A DNA stretch of 64,000 bases from Bryobacterales bacterium (GTDB lineage: Bacteria; Acidobacteriota; Terriglobia; Bryobacterales; Bryobacteraceae), in contig JADLCT010000015.1 in the NCBI GenBank assembly GCA_020847045.1, positions 36,944-100,943 on the forward strand, written 5' to 3'. Of the stretch, positions 43,616 to 55,177 are shown one piece after another. Positions within the stretch are counted from its first letter, which is position 1, and every line of letters starts with the position of its first letter. Below the pieces are notes generated by a model that was not told where the DNA came from, made no database searches, and was given only the letters and a program-made list of their open reading frames with translations. The position numbers and the translations under genes were made by a program.

Positions 43616-43656
43616 CCGGGCCGGATCCTACGGGACCCGGCCCGGTTTGCGTTTGG
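43616..43656 (+). terminator. Rho-independent terminator with UACG tetraloop
   Basis: CCGGGCCGG (43616-43624) pairs perfectly with CCGGCCCGG (43637-43645). Inside, after an A·C mismatch, TCC pairs with GGA around a TACG tetraloop, the very stable C(UACG)G type. TTTGCGTTTGG follows. It lies 27 nt after the OmpA-domain gene stop and 44 nt ahead of the MarC gene. Confidence 0.88.
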
Positions 43657-43688
43657 GGACCGGGCGTGAGCCCCTAGAATGGAGAGGC

Positions 43689-44339
43689 ATGGATTGGACC
43701 CTGTTCGGCGCGATGGTCACAGGCTTTCTGGCCATCATCAATCCGGTTTCCTCGGCTCCCATCTTCGCCAACGTCACGGCGGGCAGCTCGCCCGAGGTGC
43801 GGAACCAGGTGGCGCGGCGCGCGGTGGCCATCGCCTTCGGCATCATCCTGGTGTTCACCGTGGCCGGAAACCTGATCTTCAGCCTGTTTGGCATCACCCT
43901 GACGGCGTTCCGCATGGTGGGCGGAGTGCTGGTGATGATCGTGGGATTTGAGATGGTGCACGGGCAGTCTTCGCGCGTGCACGCGCCTTCGGACGAGGAC
44001 CAGGAGGATAGCCGCGAGTCGCAACTGACGGTCGCTGTGTCGCCGCTCGGCACGCCGCTGGTGGCGGGCCCCGGCACGATCTCCACGGCGATGGGCTTTG
44101 CCGGCGACGGCAACCTGGTGCGCGTTGGCATGACACTGGCCGCCGCGGCTCTCATCTGCGCCGTCACGCTGGCCTCGTTCTACTTCAGCGCGCGTCTGAT
44201 GAGCTTTCTCGGCAAGAGCGGCATGAACGTGGTGAGCCGCCTGATGGGGCTCATCATCGCCGTGATCGGCATGCAGATGCTCCTGATGGGCGTGTATGCC
44301 GCCATCGCCGGCTACGCGGGCTACACGCACCCCCGGTGA
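43689..44339 (+). CDS. MarC-family membrane protein
   Basis: Integral membrane protein of 216 aa from ATG 43689, preceded by GGAGAGG. About six hydrophobic segments, with the family signatures NPVSSAPIFANVTAG near the N-terminus and VSPLGTPLVAGPGTISTAMGF in the middle, identify the MarC/UPF0056 group. Some members have been called NAAT amino-acid transporters; the true substrate is not settled. An acidic loop (HAPSDEDQEDSRES) lies before the second signature. The next gene follows 32 nt later on the same strand, so cotranscription is possible. Confidence 0.9.
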   Translation: MDWTLFGAMVTGFLAIINPVSSAPIFANVTAGSSPEVRNQVARRAVAIAFGIILVFTVAGNLIFSLFGITLTAFRMVGGVLVMIVGFEMVHGQSSRVHAPSDEDQEDSRESQLTVAVSPLGTPLVAGPGTISTAMGFAGDGNLVRVGMTLAAAALICAVTLASFYFSARLMSFLGKSGMNVVSRLMGLIIAVIGMQMLLMGVYAAIAGYAGYTHPR

Positions 44340-44371
44340 CACCCGTCCGCCGCTCATGTAGAGTGGCGCGC

Positions 44372-44821
44372 ATGCCCAATGCACCCATTCACTTTGAAAT
44401 TCCCGCCGACGACGTCAAGCGGGCCAAGAAATTTTACGAGAAGGCGTTTGGCTGGAAGATCGCGGACCCGCTGAAGATGGATTACTTCCTGGTGACCACA
44501 AAGGAAGAGGGGGAGCCCGGCATCAACGGCGGGCTGATGAAGCGTATCGAGAACGGCCAGCCGTTCATGAACTACCTGGGCGTGCCGTCGATCGACGAGG
44601 CGCTGAAGAAGGTTCAGAAAGCGGGTGGCCAGGTGGCGTTGACGAAAATGGAAATCGGCCACGGCATGGGCTGGATCGCCGCCTTCCTGGACACCGAGGG
44701 CAACCTGATCGGCCTGCATCAGATGTCCGAGGCGTACGTGCCGCCGAAACCAGCGGCCAAGAAGACCGCGAAGAAGCCGGTCAAGAAAGCCACGAAGAAA
44801 GCCGCGGCCAAACGGCGGTAG
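44372..44821 (+). CDS. VOC (glyoxalase/bleomycin-resistance) protein with histone-like tail
   Basis: Protein of 149 aa from ATG 44372. Residues 1-122 are a vicinal-oxygen-chelate fold: HFEIPADDVKRAKKFYEKAFGWKI, then GGLMKR and GWIAAFLDTEGNLIGLHQM, the typical order of a small single-domain VOC protein. The last ~26 residues are Lys/Ala/Pro-rich (PAAKKTAKKPVKKATKKAAAKRR region), with the K-P-A-K-K rhythm of histone H1 tails. Such a tail could bind DNA or RNA nonspecifically. The VOC part may bind a metal and a small molecule. Catalytic activity and substrate unknown. Confidence 0.85.
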   Translation: MPNAPIHFEIPADDVKRAKKFYEKAFGWKIADPLKMDYFLVTTKEEGEPGINGGLMKRIENGQPFMNYLGVPSIDEALKKVQKAGGQVALTKMEIGHGMGWIAAFLDTEGNLIGLHQMSEAYVPPKPAAKKTAKKPVKKATKKAAAKRR

Positions 44822-44850
44822 CGCGTGGCCGAACGGGCGCGCCGCGCCGC

Positions 44851-46365
<1,515 letters not shown>

Positions 46366-46380
46366 GGAAAGATACCAGTT

Positions 46381-47397
46381 TCATGGTATCTTGATGCGGA
46401 CCGTGGCGGTCAGTCCCGCCTTCACGGCGGCGTCGGGCGCGTCGAAGTTCACCGTCACGCGGCCATCCTTGATCTCCACCACCTCACCCTCGACCGGCGT
46501 CAGCGGCAACTCGGCCACCATCACGGAGGCCGGCATGGGGACGCGCAATTTTTCGAGCACCGGAGGCTCGGGCTCGATCACCACCTTCAACTGAAGCGGG
46601 TTAACCGAGAGCTGGAACAGATCCTCCATCCCCGCGTCCACGGGGTCGCCCGCCTTCACGCGCGCCGCAAGAAGCACGCCGTCGGCCGGTGAATGCACCT
46701 CGGCCGCCGACAGATCATTCTGCGCCGCTTCGAGCGCCTTCTCACGGTCCTCCAAAGACTTCCTGGCCGCCTCGATGTCGGCGCCCAGGTTCTTCACGCG
46801 CTCCTCGGCCCGCCGCGCCAACTCGCGCAATCCCTCGGATTCGGCCCGCGCGTTCTCCGCCTCCTTCTCCGCCTTCTCGTAGGTGAGCCGCGGCGTCGCG
46901 CCTTCGCGATACAGCAACTGCTGGCGTGTGGCGATCTTGCTGGCGCGGTCATACTCGCCCTGCGCGCGCGAAGCGTCGGCGCCGGCGCGCGAGGCCTCCA
47001 GGCGGGCGGCCAGCAGAGTGCTTTCCATGTTCGTCACGCGCGACTGCGCCGCCTCCAACTGCTCCCTGGCCGCCGTCATCACGCCGTCGAGACCTTCGTT
47101 CCGGATGCGTCCCAGGAGCTGACCTTCAAACACCTCCTGGCCCGGCTGCACCTCCACCGATTCCATGGTTCCTTCGACGGGAGAGGGCACCAGCAGCACC
47201 TCGCGCGCGCTGATCAAGCCCGTAACGCTCACCTCGGCGCCTGTGCTCAACACGGCCGCCGGCGGCGGCGTGGACTGTTTCGTCTCCGGCTTCCTGGCTT
47301 CGCGCCGGAACAGCGTGACGCCGCCCACGCCCAGCGCCAGCAACGCCACGCCGGCAATGCCCAGAACCCATTTCAGGTTGATCTGCGAGAGGAGCAA
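46381..47397 (-). CDS. HlyD-type periplasmic adaptor protein
   Basis: Membrane-fusion protein of 338 aa with one N-terminal membrane helix (LKWVLGIAGVALLALGVGGVTL, about residues 8-29). A biotinyl-lipoyl-like half (EVLLVPSPVEGTMESVEVQPGQEVFEGQLLGRI) comes first. A long alpha-hairpin coiled coil rich in Ala, Glu and Arg follows (about 105-225), then the returning lipoyl half (SAEVHSPADGVLLAARVKAGDPVDAG) and a beta domain. Such proteins bridge an inner-membrane pump and an outer-membrane channel. No transporter partner is adjacent, so it is an orphan in this window. The TTG start at 47397 has no clear ribosome site and could be off by a few codons. Confidence 0.87.
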   Translation of the reverse strand: MLLSQINLKWVLGIAGVALLALGVGGVTLFRREARKPETKQSTPPPAAVLSTGAEVSVTGLISAREVLLVPSPVEGTMESVEVQPGQEVFEGQLLGRIRNEGLDGVMTAAREQLEAAQSRVTNMESTLLAARLEASRAGADASRAQGEYDRASKIATRQQLLYREGATPRLTYEKAEKEAENARAESEGLRELARRAEERVKNLGADIEAARKSLEDREKALEAAQNDLSAAEVHSPADGVLLAARVKAGDPVDAGMEDLFQLSVNPLQLKVVIEPEPPVLEKLRVPMPASVMVAELPLTPVEGEVVEIKDGRVTVNFDAPDAAVKAGLTATVRIKIP

Positions 47398-47441
47398 AGA
47401 ACATCATACCCGCCCCCGCCGCCGGTGCTACGCTAACGGCC

Positions 47442-48005
47442 ATGAAGCTCCGTCCGGCCCTTGCCATGGGCTCTCTGCTTCTCCGTCTCGGGAACACGAC
47501 TTTCGGAGGCGGCGACCCGGCCATGGCCGCCATGCAGCGCGAACTGGTGGACCGGTTGCGGTGGATCACCGCCGAACAGCACGGCCTTGCATTCGGACTG
47601 GCGCGCGTCACGCCCGGCACGAACGTGCTCGCCTATTGCGCGGCCACGGGCTGGATGGTGGCGGGGTGGCTTGGCTCGCTGCTGTCGGTAGCCGGCGTGG
47701 TGGTCCCCTCGGCGTTGCTGGCGGTGTGGCTGAGCGGCGTATATGACAGTTACGGCGGGAACCCCTGGTTCCGCGCCGGGGTGGCGGGTGTGGTGGCCGG
47801 CGCCGTGGGGATGATGGCTTCCAGCGGTGTTTCGCTCATCCGGGCGCGCGCGCGGGGACGGTGGCTGCTGCCCGGGCTTCCGCTGGCGGCCGCCGTGATC
47901 GCCGCGATGTGGTTTCAAGCGCTCTCGCCGCTCAAGCTTCTCGCCGCCGCCGGACTCCTCGGCGCGCTCTACGGCGATCCGGCCGGCAGCGAGGACCCGG
48001 CGTGA
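47442..48005 (+). CDS. Chromate transporter family, first half
   Basis: Membrane protein of 187 aa with one CHR domain: LRLGNTTFGGGDPAMAAMQRELV, then RVTPGTNVLAYCAATGWMVAG and a run of hydrophobic segments. It matches the short, single-domain chromate-ion-transporter form, which works as a pair of half-proteins. Its stop overlaps the GTG start of the second half (GTGA). A role in chromate export is known for the family, but single-domain members may move other anions. Divergent from the HlyD-like gene, 44 nt apart. Confidence 0.85.
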   Translation: MKLRPALAMGSLLLRLGNTTFGGGDPAMAAMQRELVDRLRWITAEQHGLAFGLARVTPGTNVLAYCAATGWMVAGWLGSLLSVAGVVVPSALLAVWLSGVYDSYGGNPWFRAGVAGVVAGAVGMMASSGVSLIRARARGRWLLPGLPLAAAVIAAMWFQALSPLKLLAAAGLLGALYGDPAGSEDPA

Positions 48006-48523
48006 ATCCCTTCCTCATCTACCTGCTGTTTCTCAAGGCCACGCTCACTTCCTTTAGCGGCATGGGTTCGCTGCCCATCATCCGCCAGGAGTTCGTCGTT
48101 GAGCGCCAACTGCTTACCGATCGCGAACTGGCCACCGCACTCGCCGTTGGCCGCGCCGGTCCTGGACCGCACGGCCTCTACATGGTGGCGGCGGGTTATT
48201 TCATCGCCGGGCTTCCCGGCGCCGCGGCCGGTTGCGCCGCCCTGATGACGCCCGCGTTTCTGATTCTGCCGCTGCTGCTACACCTGGGACGGCACAGGGA
48301 TCATCCGCGCGTGCGTGGCGCCATCCGCGGCGTTACGCTCGCCGCCGGCGCGCTGGTGGTGGCCGCGGCCCTCCCGATGGCGCGTGACGCCTGGACCGGT
48401 CCGCTCCCCATCGCCATCTCGTGCGCCAGCTTCGGCGCGCTGCTATTCACGCGTCTGGATACTTTGTGGATTGTGCTTGGCAGCGCCGCGGCCGGACTGG
48501 CCGGGTTGCTCCTGGCAGGCTAG
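48002..48523 (+). CDS. Chromate transporter family, second half
   Basis: Second CHR-domain protein, 173 aa from GTG 48002, which overlaps the first half's stop by 4 nt. The opening VNPFLIYLLFLKATLTSFSGMGSLPIIRQEFVV and the following LAVGRAGPGPHGLYMVAAGYFIAGLPGA are conserved in this family. Five to six hydrophobic segments follow. With its partner it would form a two-subunit transporter with inverted topology. The longer frame from 47861 lies inside the previous gene and is rejected. It overlaps the end of the convergent TauE/SafE gene by 4 nt. Confidence 0.84.
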   Translation: MNPFLIYLLFLKATLTSFSGMGSLPIIRQEFVVERQLLTDRELATALAVGRAGPGPHGLYMVAAGYFIAGLPGAAAGCAALMTPAFLILPLLLHLGRHRDHPRVRGAIRGVTLAAGALVVAAALPMARDAWTGPLPIAISCASFGALLFTRLDTLWIVLGSAAAGLAGLLLAG

Positions 48524-49248
48524 CGAAACAGCAGCAGCGCGCTGACCGCCGTCAACGATAGCACCAGAAATTCGAAGACCTCCGGCGATACCCAGCCCAG
48601 CAGGCGGCGTCCGCTCAGCGCGCCACAGAACACGGCGGGGGCCAGCATCACATCCAGCGTCAGCGAGGGCCAGCTGAACAGCCCATGCCAGGCGTAGATG
48701 GGCGCCTTGGCCAGATTCACGGCGAAGAAGAACCAGGCGCCGGTGGCCACGAACTCCTCCTTGGTCAGCTTCCGGCTCAACAGGTAGAGGCTCATCGCGG
48801 GTCCGGCCGCGTTGGCCACCGTGGTGGAAAAGCCGGCCACGATTCCGTAGGGCGCGCCGCTGCCCTCCACGGCCAGCGCCTCGGGATGACGCCGGCGCCA
48901 CAGGTAGACGCCCAACATGAGCAGCACGATGACGCCGATCATCGGGCGGATCGTTCCCTCGGGCCACGACAGCGCCATCGCCCCCATCGCCATGCCTACC
49001 AGCACCGACGGAATCAGGGAGACCAGCCGTCCCGCCGCCGCGTTGCGCCGGTAATAGGTTACGGCGAACAGGTCGGCAAAACAGAGCAGGGGCAGCAGCC
49101 AGCCCGCGCTCCGCCGCGCATCGCCGGCCACCAGCACCATCATCGGCACCACGAGAATGCCTATGCCCGGCACGCCCGTCTTGGCCACGCCCACGCAGAA
49201 AGCGCACGCCGCCGCCAGCGCCCATTGCCACAGATGCAGTTCCGGCAT
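48520..49248 (-). CDS. TauE/SafE-family permease
   Basis: Integral membrane protein of 242 aa with about eight hydrophobic segments. The opening AAACAFCVGVAKTGVPGIGILVVPMMVLV and the second-half repeat GIVAGFSTTVANAAGPAMSLYLLS are the two signature regions of the TauE/SafE (TSUP) family. Members export or import sulfite, sulfonates or other organic anions. In a window with five sulfatases a sulfur-oxyanion role is attractive, but proximity is the only support. It is convergent with the chromate transporter pair. Confidence 0.9.
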   Translation of the reverse strand: MPELHLWQWALAAACAFCVGVAKTGVPGIGILVVPMMVLVAGDARRSAGWLLPLLCFADLFAVTYYRRNAAAGRLVSLIPSVLVGMAMGAMALSWPEGTIRPMIGVIVLLMLGVYLWRRRHPEALAVEGSGAPYGIVAGFSTTVANAAGPAMSLYLLSRKLTKEEFVATGAWFFFAVNLAKAPIYAWHGLFSWPSLTLDVMLAPAVFCGALSGRRLLGWVSPEVFEFLVLSLTAVSALLLFR

Positions 49249-49282
49249 GGTTCCGGTTCACCCTCCGCGGGAGCCGGGGCGC

Positions 49283-51559
49283 TTAGCGCGCCGCGTTCTC
49301 CTGCGCTTCCACGACGGCCACGGCGGCCATTTTCACGATCGTGTCCACCTCGGTCTCCGGCGGCAGCACGTGCACGGGATGCGCGAAGCCCATCAGAACC
49401 GGACCGACCAGTTCGCAATTGCCCAGCCGCGCCAGCAGACGGTAGGCGGCGTTGCCCGCCTCCAGGTTCGGAAACACGAGCACGTTGGCCCTGCGTGCGG
49501 CCAGCGGAGAAAACGGATACTGCTCGGCGAGCAGTTCGGGCGAAACGGCCAGGTCGGCCTGCACCTCTCCGTCCACCACCAGTTCCGGAGCGCGCTCGCG
49601 CACCAGTTCCACCGCCCGCGCCACCTTTTCGGCCAGCGGGTGGCGCGTCGAGCCGAAGTTCGAGAACGACACCATCGCCACGCGCGGTTCGAGGTCGAAC
49701 CGCCGGGCGGTTCTCGCCGTGAGAATGGCGATCTCTGCCAGGTCCTCGCTCGACGGCTCGATGTTCACGGTGGGATCGGCCAGAAGATAGAACTCTCCCT
49801 TGGGCGTGATCAGCAGGTAGGCTCCGCACACGCGCCGCAGCCCCTTCTCCATCCGGATCACCTGCAGCGCCGGACGGATCGTGTCTGGATAATTGCGCGT
49901 CATTCCGCCCAGCATGCCATCGGCATCGCCCATGCGCACCATCATCGAAGCAAAGACAAACGGGTCGCGCACGGCCAGCCGCGCTCCATCCCGCGTGATC
50001 CCTTTCCGCTGCCGCAACCGGAACAGCTCCTCGCCATAGGCCCCGGCGCGCTCATCGCTGGCGGGATCGACAATCTCCACCTGCGCGGCGTCCACATGCA
50101 TTGCGGCCAGCGACGAGCGAATCGCGGCGGCGGCGCCCACCAGCACAGGCCGGGCGATCCGCTCGTCCACCAGCACGCGCGCGGCGCGCACGATGCGCTC
50201 ATCGGCGCCTTCGGGAAACACCACGCGTTTGGGCGCCTGCTGCGCCTTGTGGATCAGCATGCGCATCACCTCGCGCGCCTTGCCCAGACGCTTCTCCAGG
50301 CTCTCGCGGTACTCGGACAGATCGAGCGTCACCTGAGCCACGCCCGAGGCCATCGCCGCGCCGGCCACGGCCGCCGCTTCGTGCACCAGCACGCGTGGAT
50401 CGAACGGCTTCGGAATGATGTACTCGCGGCCGAACTCGAGCTTGTCCACGCCATAGGCGCGCCGCACCGAATCGGGCACATCGGCGCGCGCCAGCGCGGC
50501 CAGTGCCCGCGTGGCCGCCAGCTTCATCTCATCGTTGATGGTGGTGGCCCGCACGTCCAGAGCGCCCCGGAAAATGAAGGGGAAGCCCAGCACGTTGTTC
50601 ACCTGGTTCGGATAGTCGCTGCGTCCGGTGGCCACGATGGCGTCGGGCCGCGCGGCCACGGCCTCCTCGTACGGAATTTCCGGATCGGGGTTGGCCAGGG
50701 CGAAGATAACGGGATTGCGCGCCATGGGTTTCAGCATTTCGCCCGTGACGCAGTTGGCCGACGAAAGACCGATGAAGACATCGGCTCCCGCCAACGCTTG
50801 GCTGAGCGTCCGGGCGGCGGTCTCCCGGACGAACTGTTGCTTGTAAGGATTCAACTCCGCCATGCGTCCGGCGTGGAGGACGCCCTTGGAATCACACATA
50901 GTGATCCGCTCGCGCCGCGCCCCCAGTTTCACGAAATGCCGTGCGCAGGAGATGGCGCTTGCGCCCGCGCCGTTCACCACGATCTCCACCTCGTCCAACT
51001 TCTTGCCGGCGATCTCCAGGGCGTTCAGCAGGGCGGCGCCGGAGATGATCGCCGTGCCGTGCTGGTCGTCGTGGAACACGGGAATTTTCAGCGTCCTGCG
51101 CAGTTCCTCCTCCACGACAAAGCAGTCCGGCGCTTTGATGTCCTCCAGGTTGATGCCGCCGAAGGTGGGCTCCAGAAGCCGGCAGGCTTGAATGATCTCC
51201 TGCGGGTCCTTGGCAGCCAACTCGATGTCGAAGACGTCGATGTCGGCGAAGCGTTTGAACAGCACGCCCTTGCCTTCCATCACCGGCTTGCTCGCCAGCG
51301 GACCGATGTTGCCCAAGCCCAGCACGGCGGTGCCGTTGGTCACCACGGCCACCAGATTCCCCTTTGACGTGTACTGGTAGGCGAGCGACGGATCCTTCTC
51401 GATTTCCAGGCAGGGAATCGCCACGCCGGGCGTATAGGCCAGCGATAAATCGCGCTGTGTGCGGCAGGGTTTGGTGGAGACAACCGACACCTTGCCGGCG
51501 GGCGCGCCCGATGCCGTGGGCGCATGGTAGTCGAGGGCATCTTCGCGGCGGATCTTCAT
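49283..51559 (-). CDS. maeB: NADP-dependent malic enzyme with phosphotransacetylase-like domain
   Basis: Bifunctional-type malic enzyme of 758 aa, close to E. coli MaeB (759). ATG 51559 follows GGAAGG. The N-terminal half (about 1-430) catalyses decarboxylation of malate to pyruvate with NADP; signatures are [63 protein letters not shown] and [19 protein letters not shown]. The C-terminal ~320 residues resemble phosphotransacetylase ([16 protein letters not shown], then [16 protein letters not shown] and [11 protein letters not shown]). In MaeB that half is usually regulatory and not catalytic. With the class I fumarase nearby it links the citric acid cycle to NADPH. Confidence 0.95.
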   Translation of the reverse strand: MKIRREDALDYHAPTASGAPAGKVSVVSTKPCRTQRDLSLAYTPGVAIPCLEIEKDPSLAYQYTSKGNLVAVVTNGTAVLGLGNIGPLASKPVMEGKGVLFKRFADIDVFDIELAAKDPQEIIQACRLLEPTFGGINLEDIKAPDCFVVEEELRRTLKIPVFHDDQHGTAIISGAALLNALEIAGKKLDEVEIVVNGAGASAISCARHFVKLGARRERITMCDSKGVLHAGRMAELNPYKQQFVRETAARTLSQALAGADVFIGLSSANCVTGEMLKPMARNPVIFALANPDPEIPYEEAVAARPDAIVATGRSDYPNQVNNVLGFPFIFRGALDVRATTINDEMKLAATRALAALARADVPDSVRRAYGVDKLEFGREYIIPKPFDPRVLVHEAAAVAGAAMASGVAQVTLDLSEYRESLEKRLGKAREVMRMLIHKAQQAPKRVVFPEGADERIVRAARVLVDERIARPVLVGAAAAIRSSLAAMHVDAAQVEIVDPASDERAGAYGEELFRLRQRKGITRDGARLAVRDPFVFASMMVRMGDADGMLGGMTRNYPDTIRPALQVIRMEKGLRRVCGAYLLITPKGEFYLLADPTVNIEPSSEDLAEIAILTARTARRFDLEPRVAMVSFSNFGSTRHPLAEKVARAVELVRERAPELVVDGEVQADLAVSPELLAEQYPFSPLAARRANVLVFPNLEAGNAAYRLLARLGNCELVGPVLMGFAHPVHVLPPETEVDTIVKMAAVAVVEAQENAAR

Positions 51560-51607
51560 GTGTGAACCTTCCTCTGGCTGAGGATAGATTACCTGAGATG
51601 AAGAAAG

Positions 51608-51647
51608 GGCCGGTCCCCCTCCCGCTCGCGCGCAAGGATGACCGGCC
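51608..51647 (-). terminator. Possible terminator after the second Oar-like receptor
   Basis: GGCCGGTC (51608-51615) pairs with GACCGGCC (51640-51647) across a 24-nt loop. Read on the minus strand, it is followed by CTTTCTTC. It lies just beyond the receptor's stop and upstream of the malic enzyme gene. The long loop makes it only plausible. Confidence 0.45.
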
Positions 51648-51695
51648 GGAATTTCCGCCGTCAAACCCGTGGGGGCTTGACGCGCCCTCCTCCTA

Positions 51696-54600
51696 TCAGA
51701 ACTCCAGGCGCAAGGCCACCTGGCCGGTGCGGGCGCCGCCAAAATCAACGCCGCGCGAACCGGTGATACGGCCGAAGTTGTTGTCGGCCACGTTCAGGTT
51801 CGGATCGCCGAGGTTGGTCCAGTTGGGCAGGTTGGTGAACGAGCCCTCCAGGCGCAAGCCCACGTTTTCGCGAATCACGAACCGTTTGCTCAAACCCATG
51901 TTCAAGGCGAACGTGCCGGGGCCATTGAAGATGCCAACGCCGGCGTTGCCGAAGCGCGCGATCGGATTGGGATCGCGGCCCGGCGTGGAGCCGACGCGGC
52001 AGTCATATTGCAAGCTGCCCACTTCGCGGCCGGGGCAGACGAAGGCGGCGCGGTTGGCCCAGATGTCGGCATTCGGACTCGACACGGAACCGTTGGCTTC
52101 GCCCACGCGGTCCGGGCGCTGCGATCCGCGGCTCGGAGCATTCGTACCCGAGGGGTCGCCGCCGGAGAACGTGGGCGTCAGAAAGGGTCCCGATTGCAGC
52201 GTCAGAATGCTGGACACCTGCCAGCCGCCCAACACCAGCTCGGCCGCGCGCCCCGCGCCGCTCATGAACTTACGGCCCTTGCCAAACGGTAACTGGTAGA
52301 CCATCGTCGTCACAAAACGGTGCCGCCGCGTGGCGTACACATCGCCGCGGTCGGCGCGCCGGTCCAGTGAATTGGTCACGCGTCCGCCGCCCGTTTCACC
52401 GGCGAAGCCCGTGGGAGCGGGGCCGGCGTTGTCGGCCAGATTCTTGGCCAGCGTGTAGGCGGTGGTGAAGCTGAGTCCGCTCGTGAAGCGGCGGTTCACC
52501 TCGAACTGAAGCGAGTTGTAGAACGAGTTGGCTCCGGCGTCGCGGCTAAAGATGAGGCCCCAGTTCGGGAACGGCCGGTCCAGGCTGGTGCGCCGCGCAT
52601 AGAACGACGTCGAGGGGGTCATCTGGTTCACGTCAGGCGCCCAAGGCAACTGGTAGGAGCGGTTGCCGATGTAGGAGACGCGCAGGCCGGTGGTGCGGCT
52701 CAACTCGCGGTCCACGGTGAGCGCCCACTGGAACATCTGCGGGGGCTTGAAATCGATCTGGTTCGCGGTGCGGAACTCGAAGGTGCCGAGCGAGCCGCCA
52801 CGCACGCCGCTGCCCGGCGTCCGCGTCTCCGGCAGGGCGAAGATCGGTTTGCCATCCGCGCCAATGTTGTTGAAGTTGCGTACGTCGCTTTGCACGGTGC
52901 CGGTGAGCGAGTAGAACACCGAGCCCATCAGAATCATGTTGTACAGCCCGCCCGAGGCGCGCAACGTGGTCTTGTTGTTCAAGCGGTAAGCCAGGCCAAC
53001 GCGAGGCAGGAACTGCGTCTTGTATGTGTTGCGGAGCGACTCCGGAAGCCCGGCGTCCTTGGCCGTGATGATCGGCGTGCAGCCCACGCCATTCTGCGGC
53101 GCGCCCGGACAGCCGTTGAACGAGAGGATCGCGCCGGGTGCGACCAGGTTCCGCGCCTCGGGGTCCGACATGATGATCACGGCGCCGGTGCGCGCCACGT
53201 TACGGTCGAAGTTGGCGATGTTCAGCCCGTTGTCGCGGTAGCCGGGGTGGAGTTCGTAGCGCACGCCGAGGTCGAGCGTCAGCTTGCTGTTCACGCGAAT
53301 GGTGTCCTGCGCGTAGAGCTTGTAGTGGGTCGCCTGGCCGTCGTTGTCACGGTCCAGAGCGGCCACGGCGGTGCTTTGCGGCACGCCCAGCAGGAAGTCG
53401 GCGAAGCCATATCCGGTGAAGGCCGGGCCGAAGCTGAAATCACCATAGTTGTTGCCCGTGGTGAAGCCCAGATCGGAGCGCGCCCGCAGGTTGCGCACGT
53501 CGCCGCCGAACTTGAAGGTATGCTTGCCGCGCACCCAGGTCAGGTTGTCGATGAACTGCACGTTGTCCGAGATGCTGTACCCGGGACGGCCCTTGCTGAC
53601 GCTCGTGTACAGGTCGATGCCGAAAGCCGGCAGGCCGTTGAAGAAGATGTCCCGCTGGATGTCCTTCAGGCCGAGGTCATTGGTGAACGCGCGGCCATCG
53701 AAGTTGAAGATGGTCGCCGAGTCCGACTTGATGTAGCCCATGCGCGCTTCGTTCAGCAGGTTCGGCTTGATCGTGTAGGTCCAGGAGCCGGACACCTGCC
53801 AGAACTTCGCGCTCTGCGTATCGGACGGCAGCGTGAGCGCATTGGCGCCGAGCGCCGGGTTGTTCTTGTAGGAGAGGCGGCCGTAGACGTGGTGCTTCAG
53901 GCTGAAGTTCTGGTCCACGCGCGCCTCGTACTGGTCGGAGTTGATCGAGGTCGAACGGTTTTCACGGAAGTTCGACGCCGAGCGGCGGTCGGTGGGGCCA
54001 GTGTTCGGAAGCGGGTACAGGCTCATCACCTTTTTCGAGATGTCGCTGATGCGCGACGCCGGAATGATGTTGCCGGCGAACGGAATGCCCGTGTAGGGGT
54101 CGCGAATGTTCACGCCCTCGCGGCTGAAGTCGCCGCCGCGGACGAAGCTGGTGGGGACAGTGTTCTGAATGGTGCCCTGACGCGGGAACCGCAGCGACTC
54201 CCAGGTGAAATAGAAGAACGTCTTGTCCTTGCCGTTGTACACCTTCGGCAGCACCACGGGGCCGCCCAGCGTGCCTCCGAACGTATTCCCGATCTTGGCT
54301 GGCAGCACGTTCTGCCCGTAGGCGCGCGCATCGAGCGCCTTATTCTGGTGATACCAGAACAGCGCTCCATGATAGGCGTTTGAACCGCCCTTCGATATTA
54401 CGGTCACATCGCCCGGCTGGCCGAATTCGGCCGTGTTGCCGACGCCCTGCACACGCACTTCGCTGATCGATTCCACCGAGAGGAACATGTTCCGGTTCGG
54501 CGAGTTGCCCGTCGAAGCCGTGATGGAGATGCCGTCCACGGTCGATTCGGACTGCGCCGGCAGGCCGCCCTGGATGGAGAGCGCCGCGCCGTTGTCTCCT

Positions 54601-55109
54601 TGCACGCCCGGCAGCGACTGCAACAGAGCGTACGGGCTGGTGCTGCCCGCGCCGCGCACGTTGGAAGGCAGGTTCAACACCTTTTCCGCCGTTAGGTTCG
54701 AGGCGATCGACGGCGTGTCGGTCGCGATGACGCCCGCCGAGGATTCCACCTCCACCGTCTGCGACACCTCGCCCACTTCCAGCCGCGCATCCACGCGCAA
54801 CCGGGAGCGGGCCTCCAGCGTAACGCCGCCGGACACGAAGGTGCGGAAGCCGGGTGAAGTCACCGACACCACATAGGGCCCCGCGTCCACGTTCTGAAAT
54901 TCGTACGCGCCTTGATCGTTCGTGACGCCTTCGCGGCTGGTATTCGACGCCGTCTGCGTCACCTTTACCGCCGCACCCTTCACCACAGCACCGCTGGCGT
55001 CGGTGACATTACCTAGGATCACACCATAAGTGGACTGCGCGGCCAGAGGCGCCACGGAGGCGGCGCACAGCAGCAGCACGGCGAAAATCGCTTGTTGAGA
55101 TAGTTTCAT
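51696..55109 (-). CDS. Oar-like TonB-dependent outer-membrane receptor
   Basis: Second Oar-like receptor, 1137 aa, with signal peptide [26 protein letters not shown] carboxypeptidase-regulatory-like domain ([23 protein letters not shown] and [25 protein letters not shown]) comes first. A plug region with [17 protein letters not shown] and [25 protein letters not shown] follows. The rest is a beta-barrel, closing in RLEF. It differs from the first receptor in the plug ([11 protein letters not shown] against FYLDGVEFMDYDA), so a different ligand is likely. It is divergent from the ethanolamine-type permease gene, with 68 nt between starts, so shared regulation is possible. Confidence 0.92.
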   Translation of the reverse strand: MKLSQQAIFAVLLLCAASVAPLAAQSTYGVILGNVTDASGAVVKGAAVKVTQTASNTSREGVTNDQGAYEFQNVDAGPYVVSVTSPGFRTFVSGGVTLEARSRLRVDARLEVGEVSQTVEVESSAGVIATDTPSIASNLTAEKVLNLPSNVRGAGSTSPYALLQSLPGVQGDNGAALSIQGGLPAQSESTVDGISITASTGNSPNRNMFLSVESISEVRVQGVGNTAEFGQPGDVTVISKGGSNAYHGALFWYHQNKALDARAYGQNVLPAKIGNTFGGTLGGPVVLPKVYNGKDKTFFYFTWESLRFPRQGTIQNTVPTSFVRGGDFSREGVNIRDPYTGIPFAGNIIPASRISDISKKVMSLYPLPNTGPTDRRSASNFRENRSTSINSDQYEARVDQNFSLKHHVYGRLSYKNNPALGANALTLPSDTQSAKFWQVSGSWTYTIKPNLLNEARMGYIKSDSATIFNFDGRAFTNDLGLKDIQRDIFFNGLPAFGIDLYTSVSKGRPGYSISDNVQFIDNLTWVRGKHTFKFGGDVRNLRARSDLGFTTGNNYGDFSFGPAFTGYGFADFLLGVPQSTAVAALDRDNDGQATHYKLYAQDTIRVNSKLTLDLGVRYELHPGYRDNGLNIANFDRNVARTGAVIIMSDPEARNLVAPGAILSFNGCPGAPQNGVGCTPIITAKDAGLPESLRNTYKTQFLPRVGLAYRLNNKTTLRASGGLYNMILMGSVFYSLTGTVQSDVRNFNNIGADGKPIFALPETRTPGSGVRGGSLGTFEFRTANQIDFKPPQMFQWALTVDRELSRTTGLRVSYIGNRSYQLPWAPDVNQMTPSTSFYARRTSLDRPFPNWGLIFSRDAGANSFYNSLQFEVNRRFTSGLSFTTAYTLAKNLADNAGPAPTGFAGETGGGRVTNSLDRRADRGDVYATRRHRFVTTMVYQLPFGKGRKFMSGAGRAAELVLGGWQVSSILTLQSGPFLTPTFSGGDPSGTNAPSRGSQRPDRVGEANGSVSSPNADIWANRAAFVCPGREVGSLQYDCRVGSTPGRDPNPIARFGNAGVGIFNGPGTFALNMGLSKRFVIRENVGLRLEGSFTNLPNWTNLGDPNLNVADNNFGRITGSRGVDFGGARTGQVALRLEF

Positions 55110-55177
55110 ATTTGGTTCACCCGTTTCAGTAACTCCCGGTCGTTGGTCGATTGTAGCGCGAGTTCGATGTCAGTCCA

